Source: an uncultured Rivibacter sp. (GTDB lineage: Bacteria; Pseudomonadota; Gammaproteobacteria; Burkholderiales; Burkholderiaceae). Taken from it: a stretch of DNA of 46,446 nt. The first letter of the stretch is position 1; every line of letters begins with the position of its first letter. Under the pieces are notes generated by a model. That model worked only from the letters and a program-made list of their open reading frames with translations. It had not been told where the DNA came from and searched no databases. Positions 1 to 7,350 of the stretch are shown in pieces. Position numbers and translations under genes: made by a program. The DNA is taken from contig CAMLLU010000046.1 of the NCBI GenBank assembly GCA_946480925.1, positions 1-46,446 of the forward strand, in the 5' to 3' direction.

Positions 1-180
1 GTGCAGGTGCAGGTGCAGGTGCAGGTGCAGGTGCAGGTGCAGGTGCAGGCGCGGGCGCGGGTGCGGGTGCGGGCGCAGGTGCGGGCGCAGGTGCGGGCGC
101 AGGTGCGGGCGCCGGTGCGGGAGCAGGCGCCGGAGCAGGCGCCGGTGCCGGTGCGGGAGCCGGTGCGGGTGCAGGAGCCG
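1..180. repeat. GTGCAG hexanucleotide array
   Basis: Perfect GTGCAG units run from base 1 to about 48. They then decay into GTGCGG, GCGCAG, GCGCCG and similar units to about 180. On the minus strand each unit encodes Ala-Pro within the lipoprotein gene. The gradient from perfect to degenerate units suggests recent expansion at the distal (window-edge) side. Confidence 0.9.
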
Positions 181-298
181 GCGGCGGCGCACTGGCTCCA
201 CCATCGTCCCCACCACCGCCACACGCGGACAGTGCGGCCACCGCAAACAAGGCGGCCAGGGTCTTCAACTTTCCGGACCGGACATCAGGCTGATGCAT
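1..298 (-). CDS. Lipoprotein with Ala-Pro repeat, 3' part outside window
   Basis: The ATG is at 298-296 on the minus strand, preceded by an AGGAG ribosome-binding site at about 306-310. The first 27 residues form a lipoprotein signal peptide: basic start, hydrophobic stretch and lipobox LSAC followed by GGGG, which predicts lipidation on that cysteine. A short Asp/Gly/Ala linker follows, then a run of alternating Ala-Pro dipeptides that reaches the window edge. An Ala-Pro run forms a stiff, extended spacer, so the functional domain would be downstream and is not visible. The repeat is built from 6-bp units, so unit loss or gain changes spacer length without shifting frame. The downstream function is unknown. 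Confidence in the gene is good because signal peptide, lipobox and ribosome-binding site agree. Confidence 0.75.
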   Translation of the reverse strand, partial: MHQPDVRSGKLKTLAALFAVAALSACGGGGDDGGASAPPPAPAPAPAPAPAPAPAPAPAPAPAPAPAPAPAPAPAPAPAPAPAPAPAPAPAPAPAPAPA

Positions 299-379
299 CA
301 ACGCTCTCCTCGGGCGGGCTGCCCACAAACAGGCCCGCAAGGATGCCCAAAGCCCTTCGTCCGCCATAGCCCACATCGA

Positions 380-415
380 TGGGACAGGGCGGCACCGTCG
401 CTCGCCCCTGTCCCA
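380..415. terminator. Possible terminator hairpin between pglD-like gene and lipoprotein gene
   Basis: TGGGACAGGG (380-389) pairs perfectly with CCCTGTCCCA (406-415), giving a 10-bp stem with a 16-nt loop. No T tract follows on either strand, so if it ends transcription of the leftward acyltransferase gene it would not be a classic intrinsic terminator. Confidence 0.4.
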
Positions 416-433
416 CGTAGAAGGGACGCAACT

Positions 434-461
434 CAGCCTTCAGCCTTCAGCCCTCAGCCTT
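434..461. repeat. 7-bp tandem repeat, four copies
   Basis: CAGCCTT occurs four times in a row (434-440, 441-447, 448-454 with one mismatch, 455-461) in the gap between the hairpin at 380-415 and the end of the acyltransferase gene. No coding role is evident. Confidence 0.7.
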
Positions 462-491
462 CAACGTGCCCCTTTGACTCATTCCCTTCAC

Positions 492-1157
492 TCACCCCGC
501 CCCCACCGGTCGGGCCGGCACGCCCACCGCCACACACCCTGCCGGCAGATCCTTCACCACCGCCGCCCCGGCCCCCAGGGTGCAGCCCTCGCCCACCCGC
601 GTCATCGGGCGCACGCTCACCCCCACCCCCACATCACAGCCCGAGCCCACACAGGCCCCTCCGGCCAGATGCACCCCCGGACCCAGACTCACGAAGTCAC
701 CCAGTTCGCAGTCATGGCTGAGCGTGCAGGCCAGGTTGAGGCTGGCATGCACCCCCACCGTCACATCCACATTCAACAGGCACCCGGCAAACACCAGCGA
801 CCCCTCGCCCAGCTTCACGCTCGACGCCACCCACGCCCGCGGATGCACCAGCGTCGCAAAACGCACGCCCGGCACCAGCGAGCGCAACCGCTGAACGATC
901 GCACGCCGCTTGGCCGGGTCTCCCACGGCCACCACCACCCAGGTATCAGGGTGCTGCACCAGCCATTGCGCATCACCCAACACCGGCAAGGCCGCCGGGT
1001 AGTGCGCCACCGCCCCCGCATCGGCCAGCAAGCCGCGCAGGTCCCATTGCGGCACCACTGCATTCAGGTCCCGCACCAGCTCGGCCACTTCTTTGGCATG
1101 GCCGCCGGCGCCGAAGATGGCCAAAGGTTGCGGCGCGGGAACAGAGGGCGTGGTCAT
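492..1157 (-). CDS. PglD/NeuD-type sugar O/N-acyltransferase
   Basis: The product (221 aa) is a left-handed beta-helix acyltransferase of the PglD/NeuD family. These enzymes transfer an acetyl group from acetyl-CoA to an amino-sugar intermediate in the making of surface glycans. The N-terminal nucleotide-sugar binding domain shows IFGAGGHAKEV at about residues 13-23. The C-terminal half carries imperfect hexapeptide repeats and the conserved catalytic-type histidine in the motif SHDCELGDF. Length is normal for the family. The ATG at 1157 was chosen over an upstream in-frame ATG at 1244 because family members begin only about 12-15 residues before the GAGGHAK motif. A decayed relative of the 5' part lies at about 31370-31520. 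Substrate and pathway cannot be told from sequence alone. The glycosyltransferase at the other end of the window fits a polysaccharide locus. Confidence 0.85.
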   Translation of the reverse strand: MTTPSVPAPQPLAIFGAGGHAKEVAELVRDLNAVVPQWDLRGLLADAGAVAHYPAALPVLGDAQWLVQHPDTWVVVAVGDPAKRRAIVQRLRSLVPGVRFATLVHPRAWVASSVKLGEGSLVFAGCLLNVDVTVGVHASLNLACTLSHDCELGDFVSLGPGVHLAGGACVGSGCDVGVGVSVRPMTRVGEGCTLGAGAAVVKDLPAGCVAVGVPARPVGAG

Positions 1158-1439
1158 GGCAGGGAGGCAGGTTGGGGTTGAGATTGGCGCCAGATTATGG
1201 GTGGCAGGGGCCAGGCAGCGGGTGCAGGCTGGCGCATCCATCAAGCCACGCCAGCACCGCCTTCATCTTCAAGCAACCCCCAACGATGCCGTGAGGGGGT
1301 AATCGTATCTTTCCAGCAAATTGACACGGTGGCCGCTGGCCTGGCCGGCGCCGGCCCGTTGCGGCGACCGGGCAGGTGGGGATTCGGGCCACGCCCGACT
1401 CAGGTAGATTGGCGGTTTGGACTGGTTGCGGGTGTCGAC

Positions 1440-4379
1440 GTGTCCTTCGCCAAGCGCTTCATCGGCGCCGAGAACCTGCCCACCAGGCTGTCGGAGTTCG
1501 ACGTCCAGCAAGCGTTCTGCCTCAGCGCCGACGACATCGCCGCGGTGGCCGAGCGGTTCCGCCACGATCGCCGGGTTGCGGCCGCCATCCAGATGCTGTT
1601 CCTGCGGGCCAGCGGCCGCCCTATGGACCGGTTCGCATCCGTGCCGAAGGCGCTGCTGCGTGCCGTTTGCGAGGCGTTCCAGACCTCGACTGTCAGCATC
1701 GCCAGTCTGCGGACCCTCTACGCCCGCCGCCAGACGCTGTACGAACACCAGGCCTGGGCTCGCACCTACCTCGGCCTGCAGGATCTGGACGAGGCCGGCG
1801 TCGATCAACTTCACAAGGTCCTGGCGGTTGCAGCGATTGAGGCCGCGCATCCTGACGACCTCGCCGAAACCGCCCGCATGTGGCTGTACGAACGCCGCAT
1901 CGTCATCCCCGGTCCTCGCCGCTTGGCGGACTGGGCGCGCGCAGCTTTCGACGCCACGGAGGCGGCCATCGCCGCCACGATAGAGGCAGGCATCGGCAAG
2001 GCTGTTCTGCTCAAGGCCATCGACTGGTGCTATGCGCCACAAGCGGGCCTTTCCGGAAGCCGGCTTGAATGGCTCAAGACGCCACCCAAGCGCCACTCGC
2101 CGAGCACGATGTCCGAGACGCTGGAGAAGATCCGGGCGTTGAAAGCACTGGGCGTGCACGCCTGGCCATTGGACGGCGTGGCGCTGAGCAAGCAGCAGGC
2201 CTACGCCGCCCACGTCCAGATGCGCCGCCCTTCGATGACCGCGCGCATCGAGCGGCAGCGCCAGACGGTCGAGATCACCTGCTTCCTGCACGTGACGTTG
2301 CTGGAACTGACCGACATGGCGCTGTTGCAGGCGTCACGGCGCAGCCAGGACCTGGTTCGGCGCGCAGCCGAGCGGGTCGAAAAGGGCCGCTGGTGCAGCA
2401 GCGGCGCGATCCTGCAGCAGGCCCTCAAAGCAAAATCGGTCCTCCACGACGAGTCCAAGCCCTGGCGCGACCGCGTGCTCGAAGCCCGCGCCCTGCTGGA
2501 CGACATGGGTGAAGCCGGAACCAGCACCTTTGCTTCCCAGGTCCGCAGGGCGCTGGCCGAGGACAACCGGCGCGTTCACGCGCACTTGGCCGGCCTTCGC
2601 GACATCGAGTTTGCCGGCGCAACAGGTGATGCGGGCTACGACCAATGGCAAGCCTGGGAGCGTCTCCAGGCGCATGGCACCAAGGAGGTCCCGCAGGACT
2701 TCGAACTGCCGCCAGTGGGCGCGGCATGGAACACGATCGTCAGCGACCTGGATCCGCAGTCCCGGTATCGGGCGTTCGAGGCCAGCACGATGATGGCGTT
2801 GCGCAAAAGCCTGCGGCGCGGCAGTGCCTGGGTGAATCACTCGATCAGCTTCCGCGCCCGCGAGTCGATGCTGCTGGCGGACACCGACTGGACCCGCTCC
2901 AAGGAACTGCACCACCAGATTCTCGGTCTGCCCAACCAGGCCATGGTGTTTCTGGAGCCGATCCTGGCGGGCGTCTCCGTTGGCCTGACAGCCTTGGCCG
3001 AAGCCGCCGGCCGTGGCCAGATTGAGATCGGCGCCGACAAGCTCCTGCACCTGCCGCCGATCCGCCCACTGGACGAGGAAGTGGAGCCACGCAAGACCAG
3101 GGAGGCGGTCTTCAAGCACATCGGATCCGTTCAGTTGCCGGACCTGCTGCTGGAGGTCGACGCCGCCACGCACTTCAGCGAGGCGCTCCTGGCCCGCCGT
3201 CCGTCGTCGAGTAACGAGCTGCTGGCCGTTTACGGTGCGCTTCTGGCCCACGGCACGGATCTCGACGCCAAGGGCGTGGGCTCGATGATCCCCGGCATCG
3301 ACGCGGCGCACATCTCGACCGCGATGCGGGCCGTCGAGCTGAGCGGCAGGCTGCGCAGGGCCAACGAGCGGGTGTCGGAGTACCAGAACGCGCTGCCGAT
3401 CGCGGCACTTTGGGGCGACGGCACCAAGGGCTCTGCCGACATGATGGCCATGGACGCCAGCCGGCACCTTTGGACGGCCCGGGTGGACCCGCGCCGGCGC
3501 ACTTATGCCGCGGGGCTGTACACCCACGTCCGCGACCGCTGGGGCTTGTTCTACGACCAGCCCATCGTGCTGAACGAGCGCCAGGCCGGCGTGGCCGTCG
3601 AGGGCGTCGAGCAGCACAACCGTGCCGAGGACCGGATTCGCATCTCTCTGCTGGCCGTCGATACCCACGGCGTCACGAACGTTGCAATGGCCATCGCCAA
3701 GCTCTTGGGTTTTGACCTGTGCCCGCGCCTGCGTGACCTGCGCGAGCGAAAGCTGTTCGTGCCCAGGGGCTGGCCGGTGCCAGAGAGCCTGGAGGGCGTC
3801 ACCGTACGCCGGGTGTCGGTCAAGGCGATCGAGCGCGGCTGGGACGACCTGGTGCGCCTGGCGGCGTCGATTCGGGCGGGCAAGGTGTCCGCGGCGCATG
3901 CCATCCATCGGCTGGGATCGGCGGCGGTCGGCGACCCGCTGCACCGCGCTGCAGAACACCTGGGGCGCTTGCTGCGAACGCTGTTTCTGTGCGACTACCT
4001 GGCCATCCCTGACTATCGGCGCGAGATACACACCTTGCTCAACCGGGGCGAGTCGGTGCATCAGCTGCAGCGTGCCATTCATGGCGGCCAGGTGGCCCCC
4101 GAGCGTGGCCGCCGGCGGCAAGAGATGGTGGCCATCTCTGGCGCGCACGCGCTGCTGACGAACATCGTGCTGGCCTGGAACACGAGTCGCATGGACGGCG
4201 TTGTGGCAAAGCTCACCCGTGACGGCATCGGAATCGAGGCGGATTGGCTTCGGCGGATCGGGCCGGCGCATTTCTCGCACATCAACTTCCGGGGCACGTT
4301 CCGGTTCAACGTCGAGAGGTATGCGGACGTGTTGGTCGAGCGCGCCGCCGGGCGTGGCGCGGCCAAGCCTGGCCGGTGA
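1440..4379 (+). CDS. tnpA: Tn3-family transposase (TnpA), apparently intact
   Basis: A 979-residue DDE transposase of the Tn3 family, which binds 38-bp-type terminal repeats and carries out replicative transposition. The N-terminal DUF4158-like domain includes RFIGAENLPTRLSEFD and the ASVPKALL/YEHQAWAR blocks. The C-terminal DDE domain holds the full acidic triad by position: Asp667 in GSADMM, Asp741 in LAVDTHG and Glu871 in LNRGES. The spacing matches that known for Tn4430 TnpA. No ATG lies near the domain start. The GTG at 1440 gives a normal length, but an in-frame ATG at 1197 would overlap the upstream acyltransferase leader and add about 81 low-complexity residues. No resolvase and no convincing terminal repeats were found, so the gene looks stranded from its transposon. 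It shares high similarity with the partial tnpA at 14317-15120. Confidence 0.85.
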   Translation: MSFAKRFIGAENLPTRLSEFDVQQAFCLSADDIAAVAERFRHDRRVAAAIQMLFLRASGRPMDRFASVPKALLRAVCEAFQTSTVSIASLRTLYARRQTLYEHQAWARTYLGLQDLDEAGVDQLHKVLAVAAIEAAHPDDLAETARMWLYERRIVIPGPRRLADWARAAFDATEAAIAATIEAGIGKAVLLKAIDWCYAPQAGLSGSRLEWLKTPPKRHSPSTMSETLEKIRALKALGVHAWPLDGVALSKQQAYAAHVQMRRPSMTARIERQRQTVEITCFLHVTLLELTDMALLQASRRSQDLVRRAAERVEKGRWCSSGAILQQALKAKSVLHDESKPWRDRVLEARALLDDMGEAGTSTFASQVRRALAEDNRRVHAHLAGLRDIEFAGATGDAGYDQWQAWERLQAHGTKEVPQDFELPPVGAAWNTIVSDLDPQSRYRAFEASTMMALRKSLRRGSAWVNHSISFRARESMLLADTDWTRSKELHHQILGLPNQAMVFLEPILAGVSVGLTALAEAAGRGQIEIGADKLLHLPPIRPLDEEVEPRKTREAVFKHIGSVQLPDLLLEVDAATHFSEALLARRPSSSNELLAVYGALLAHGTDLDAKGVGSMIPGIDAAHISTAMRAVELSGRLRRANERVSEYQNALPIAALWGDGTKGSADMMAMDASRHLWTARVDPRRRTYAAGLYTHVRDRWGLFYDQPIVLNERQAGVAVEGVEQHNRAEDRIRISLLAVDTHGVTNVAMAIAKLLGFDLCPRLRDLRERKLFVPRGWPVPESLEGVTVRRVSVKAIERGWDDLVRLAASIRAGKVSAAHAIHRLGSAAVGDPLHRAAEHLGRLLRTLFLCDYLAIPDYRREIHTLLNRGESVHQLQRAIHGGQVAPERGRRRQEMVAISGAHALLTNIVLAWNTSRMDGVVAKLTRDGIGIEADWLRRIGPAHFSHINFRGTFRFNVERYADVLVERAAGRGAAKPGR

Positions 4380-4806
4380 GGCCTGCGGCCACGTCCCGGA
4401 GACCGGGATGTCGGCGATGGGACGGTCAGCTGACCTTCGGCGGCGACTGATCACGGGCAACCAAAGTTAAGGCTTGTGCGACACCTGCCCACCCGCGCAG
4501 GCGTTCGAGTGCCCTCGTTGCCGCCGGGCAGGTGTTGCATAAGCCTCGAGGGAGGAAACCGCGGCGAACGCCACGGTGCCGGTGAGCGCAGCGGCTATGG
4601 CGATTGAGTGACGCTGGTGCTGCAATCGAGCTGTCCGTGGCGCCTCCTCATGACCGCACCGCTGAACACGAATCGCCGACGATGCGCCGCTGTGCCATGG
4701 CAGAGCTCGGCAACGCGTCGTGCAGGCGCCGTCATCACGGAGTGCGCGCAGCGATCCACCGGGCGCCATGGTCGGCGTCGAGTGGGTCGACGGTGATCGG
4801 ACGCGG
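4380..4806. other. Non-coding gap between Tn3 tnpA and IS91-type transposase
   Basis: No credible gene was found in these 427 bases. The notable content is the large inverted repeat at 4470-4546. The rest would be the region downstream of the IS91-type transposase, where such elements keep their replication origin end (oriIS). Confidence 0.6.
4470..4546. repeat. 21-bp inverted repeat with 35-nt loop, candidate oriIS
   Basis: The left arm 4470-4490 (AGGCTTGTGC onward) pairs over all 21 positions with the right arm 4526-4546 (GGGCAGGTGTTGCATAAGCC plus T). Two of the pairs are G-T, leaving 19 of 21 standard pairs. The loop is GC-rich. It lies about 260-340 bp past the 3' end of the IS91-type transposase, roughly where the replication origin of IS91/ISCR elements is expected. 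That role is an inference. No flanking repeat proves the element boundary. Confidence 0.5.
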
Positions 4807-5988
4807 TCATGGTGCCGGCGGTGCTCGGATCGAGCAGTCGCGCAAGAAGACCCGGAGCACGGTCATCGCGTGGCCACAGTGGGCGCAGACGAAGGTCGGC
4901 CGTGACGAGTCCGATCCATCGTCGGTCCCCGCCTCGGGCGGTGGGGGTGCCACCTGCAACAACTCGCGCGCGAGCGCCAGGTTGTGCCGCCGCTGGCTGT
5001 TGGTCAGCAGGCCGTAGTGCCGGATCCTGTGGAAGCCGCCAGGCAGCACGTGCAGCAAGAAGCGGCGCATGAACTCCTGCGGGCTCAGCGTCATCGCCTT
5101 GTGACGTGTCTTGCCCTTGGCCCGGTAGTCCTTCCATCGGAAGGTCACGCCGCGCTCGTCCATCGCGAGCAGCCGGCTGTTGGAGATGGCTACACGGTGC
5201 GTGTAGCGCGACAGGTAGGCCAGTACCGCCTGCGGCCCGGCGAATGGCCGCTTGGCATAGACCACCCACTCGCTCTTGCGCAGCGGTGCCAGCCATGCCT
5301 TGAAGGCCGTGGCGTCGGCCAGCGTCGCTTGCTCGCCGAAGAACTTGAGCGCGCCGCTGTCGTGCAGCCGCTGCAGTTCCTCCAGGAAGCGTCGCCTGAA
5401 CAGCCGGGACAGCACGCGCACCGACAGGAAGAACCCCGGTCTGCAGGCCACCCAACGCAAGCCGTCCGGCGCCAGTCCGCCGCCCGGCACGATGCCGTGC
5501 ACGTGCGGGTGATGGGTCAGCGCCGAGCCCCACGTGTGCAGCACCAGCGTGGCGCCGATGTTGGCGCCCAGGTGCTTGGGATCGGCCGCGATCCGCAGCA
5601 GCGTCTCGGCCGCAATGTCGAACAGCAAGCCGTACAGCGCTGCCTTGTTCTGGTACGCGATGTCGGCAACGGGCGCCGGCAGCGTGAACACCAAGTGGTA
5701 ATACTCCACCGGCAGTAGATCGGCTGCTCGCGCATCCAGCCAGCGCTTGGCCGCGCTGCTCTGGCACTTCGGGCAGTGCCGGTTGCGGCACGAGTTGTAC
5801 GAGACCTCGCCTTGCCCGCAGCCGTCGCAGCGCAGGACATGGCCACCCAGTGCCGCCGTGCGGCACTGGGTGATGGCCGACATCACCTTGAGCTGAGCCA
5901 GGCTCAGGTGGCCGCGCTGGGCCTCACGCCAGACGGCGCCGTGGGCGCGGAAGATGTCGGCGACCTCCAGGGCGGGTCGCTCCTGCAC
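4807..5988 (-). CDS. IS91-family rolling-circle transposase
   Basis: A 393-residue transposase of the HUH/Rep type used by IS91-like elements, which move by rolling-circle replication from oriIS to terIS. Near the N-terminus is a zinc-binding region with CDGCGQ and CRNRHCPKC. The HUH metal-binding motif appears as HPHVHGIVPGGG. The conserved C-terminal block YLSRYTHRVAISNSRL carries the likely nucleophilic tyrosine. The GTG at 5988 was chosen because it lies 11 bases after the stop codon of the partner recombinase and gives the family length; the open frame extends further upstream only inside that gene. It probably forms a two-gene unit with the recombinase at 6000-6935. The C-terminal cysteine pair CAHCGH (about 15 codons before the dinucleotide-rich tail) looks like a further zinc ribbon. 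Confidence 0.9.
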   Translation of the reverse strand: MQERPALEVADIFRAHGAVWREAQRGHLSLAQLKVMSAITQCRTAALGGHVLRCDGCGQGEVSYNSCRNRHCPKCQSSAAKRWLDARAADLLPVEYYHLVFTLPAPVADIAYQNKAALYGLLFDIAAETLLRIAADPKHLGANIGATLVLHTWGSALTHHPHVHGIVPGGGLAPDGLRWVACRPGFFLSVRVLSRLFRRRFLEELQRLHDSGALKFFGEQATLADATAFKAWLAPLRKSEWVVYAKRPFAGPQAVLAYLSRYTHRVAISNSRLLAMDERGVTFRWKDYRAKGKTRHKAMTLSPQEFMRRFLLHVLPGGFHRIRHYGLLTNSQRRHNLALARELLQVAPPPPEAGTDDGSDSSRPTFVCAHCGHAMTVLRVFLRDCSIRAPPAP

Positions 5989-5999
5989 GATGGGGGGTG

Positions 6000-6935
6000 C
6001 TACAGGACTGGCGGCGTGGCTGAGGGGTCTGGCGCAGGTTCGCCCGCAGACCTGTCGGACGTGTGATCCAGCGGGCTGATCACCCGGCGCAGCAAGTCGG
6101 TGGCCACGGCGGCGTAGAGCGTCGTGGTGTCCAGCCGCTTGTGCCCGAGCAGCACCTGGATGACGCGGATATCGACCTTCTGCTCCAGCAGGTGGGTGGC
6201 AAAGGCATGGCGCAGGCCGTGTGGCGTGATGCGCTTGTCGATGCCGGCGGTGGCTGCCGCCAGGTGCACGGCGCGGTTGAGCTGGCGTGCGGTCACGTGG
6301 TCGGTGGGGTCCAGGCCGGGGAACAGCCAGCCACCGTGGCGAATCTTGCCCTGGGCGTGGCCCAGCTTCCACCAGGCGCGCAGCCGCTCCAGCAGCACGG
6401 GACTGAGCATGGCGTAGCGATCCTTGCGGCCCTTGCCTTGCTCGACGCGCAGGGTCATGCGCTCGCCGTCGATGTCGCCGACCTTGAGCGAGACCACCTC
6501 ACTGACGCGCAGGCCCGCGCCGTAGGCCACCGACATGGCGGCCTGGTGCTTGAGGTTGGGCGCGGCGGCGATCAGGCGGCCGACCTCCTCGGGGCTCAGG
6601 ATCACCGGCAGCTTGCGTGGCACGGCCACGTGCGGCATCTTGAGCATCAACTCGGGCCGGCCCAGCGCAATCTCGAAGAAGAACTTCAGCCCGGTGATTG
6701 TCGCGTTGATGGTGACCGGGCCGGTGCCGGTATCTACCAGATGCAACTGGAAGCGGCGCAGGTCCTCGGCCGTGGCGGTGTGCGGCGAGCGGCCGAGGAA
6801 GGTGGCGAGCTTGCGCACCGCGCGGATGTAGCCCTCCTGCGTGTGCTCGGCGAACTGGCGCATGCGCATGTCGTCGAGCATGCGTTGGCGCAGCGGCGAG
6901 ACGGCCGCGGATGGGGTCGGGGTGGAAACGTCCAT
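6000..6935 (-). CDS. Tyrosine recombinase paired with IS91-type transposase
   Basis: A 311-residue tyrosine recombinase (phage-integrase family). The N-terminal SAM-like DNA-binding domain spans about residues 12-95. The catalytic domain shows the arginine in GAGLRVSEVV, the HxxR box in PHGLRHAFATH, and the histidine and tyrosine in LLGHKRLDTTTLYAAV. It is translated just ahead of the IS91-type transposase with an 11-nt gap, as in the known subgroup of IS91-like elements that carry an integrase-like accessory gene. Its exact role in those elements is unsettled. The ATG at 6935 lies about 13 bp before a strong hairpin at 6948-6982. Confidence 0.9.
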   Translation of the reverse strand: MDVSTPTPSAAVSPLRQRMLDDMRMRQFAEHTQEGYIRAVRKLATFLGRSPHTATAEDLRRFQLHLVDTGTGPVTINATITGLKFFFEIALGRPELMLKMPHVAVPRKLPVILSPEEVGRLIAAAPNLKHQAAMSVAYGAGLRVSEVVSLKVGDIDGERMTLRVEQGKGRKDRYAMLSPVLLERLRAWWKLGHAQGKIRHGGWLFPGLDPTDHVTARQLNRAVHLAAATAGIDKRITPHGLRHAFATHLLEQKVDIRVIQVLLGHKRLDTTTLYAAVATDLLRRVISPLDHTSDRSAGEPAPDPSATPPVL

Positions 6936-6947
6936 GATCCTGCTCCT

Positions 6948-6982
6948 GTTGGTGACCGAGGCGGATTGCCTCGATCACCAAC
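6948..6982. repeat. 15-bp hairpin upstream of the IS91-associated recombinase
   Basis: GTTGGTGACCGAGGC (6948-6962) and GCCTCGATCACCAAC (6968-6982) pair at 14 of 15 positions around a 5-nt loop (GGATT). It overlaps the leader of the recombinase gene. It may be an operator, an attenuator, or part of the terIS end of the IS91-like element. Confidence 0.6.
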
Positions 6983-7295
6983 ATCGCAGAGTCACGGGCG
7001 CAACGAACCACCACCAACGTCGACGGAGCGCCTACCGCGCGAGCGGTTTAGTCCAACGACCCAAAGGAGCCTGTGGCGGCTTTCTGGCCGACTGACAGGT
7101 CCACCCAGCAAGCTGCCGGTCGGCCAACGCTGCGCGGAAGCGATGTTAGTAAGCAGCGGTCGTTCGTGAGGGCCTCGCGTTGGCACGGAACGGCTCAAGG
7201 TCGAACAGCAGCTTTTCCAAGTGCGAGCTTGCGCTGGGCTGCTGCCGGTTTCAAAGACACCTTGTTAAGGTGGAAGATGGAACCGGAGGTGCATT

Positions 7296-7350
7296 ATGGG
7301 AACGAGACGGCAGTTCAGCCGGGAGTTCAAGCTTGAGGCGGTGAAGCTAG
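7296..7350 (+). pseudogene. IS3-type orfA, 5' stub only
   Basis: An ATG at 7296 with GGAGGT six bases upstream starts the reading MGTRRQFSREFKLEAVKL. This is the usual beginning of IS3-family OrfA proteins, the DNA-binding helix-turn-helix subunit of the transposase. The frame is cut after 18 codons by the insertion sequence at 7351. The rest of the gene is not on the far side of the IS array (12422 onward is Tn3 tnpA). A deletion or recombination therefore removed it. Confidence 0.7.

Noticed and set aside
1..180. CRISPR array
   Set aside because: The repeat units are contiguous hexamers without spacers and encode Ala-Pro in a lipoprotein.
1297..1340. Left terminal repeat of the complete Tn3 element (GGGGGTAATCG...)
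   Set aside because: It begins with a G run like a Tn3 end, but no matching inverse copy was found to the right of the gene and the inner TTAAG is absent.
2334..4460. A 708-codon open frame on the minus strand
   Set aside because: It is the antisense of the Tn3 transposase gene; composition is His/Gln/Arg-rich with no family motif, typical of shadow frames in GC-rich DNA.
4461..4560. Integron attC site
   Set aside because: The 21-bp inverted repeat has attC-like size, but the required RYYYAAC and GTTRRRY core boxes are not in the right places and no integron integrase is present.
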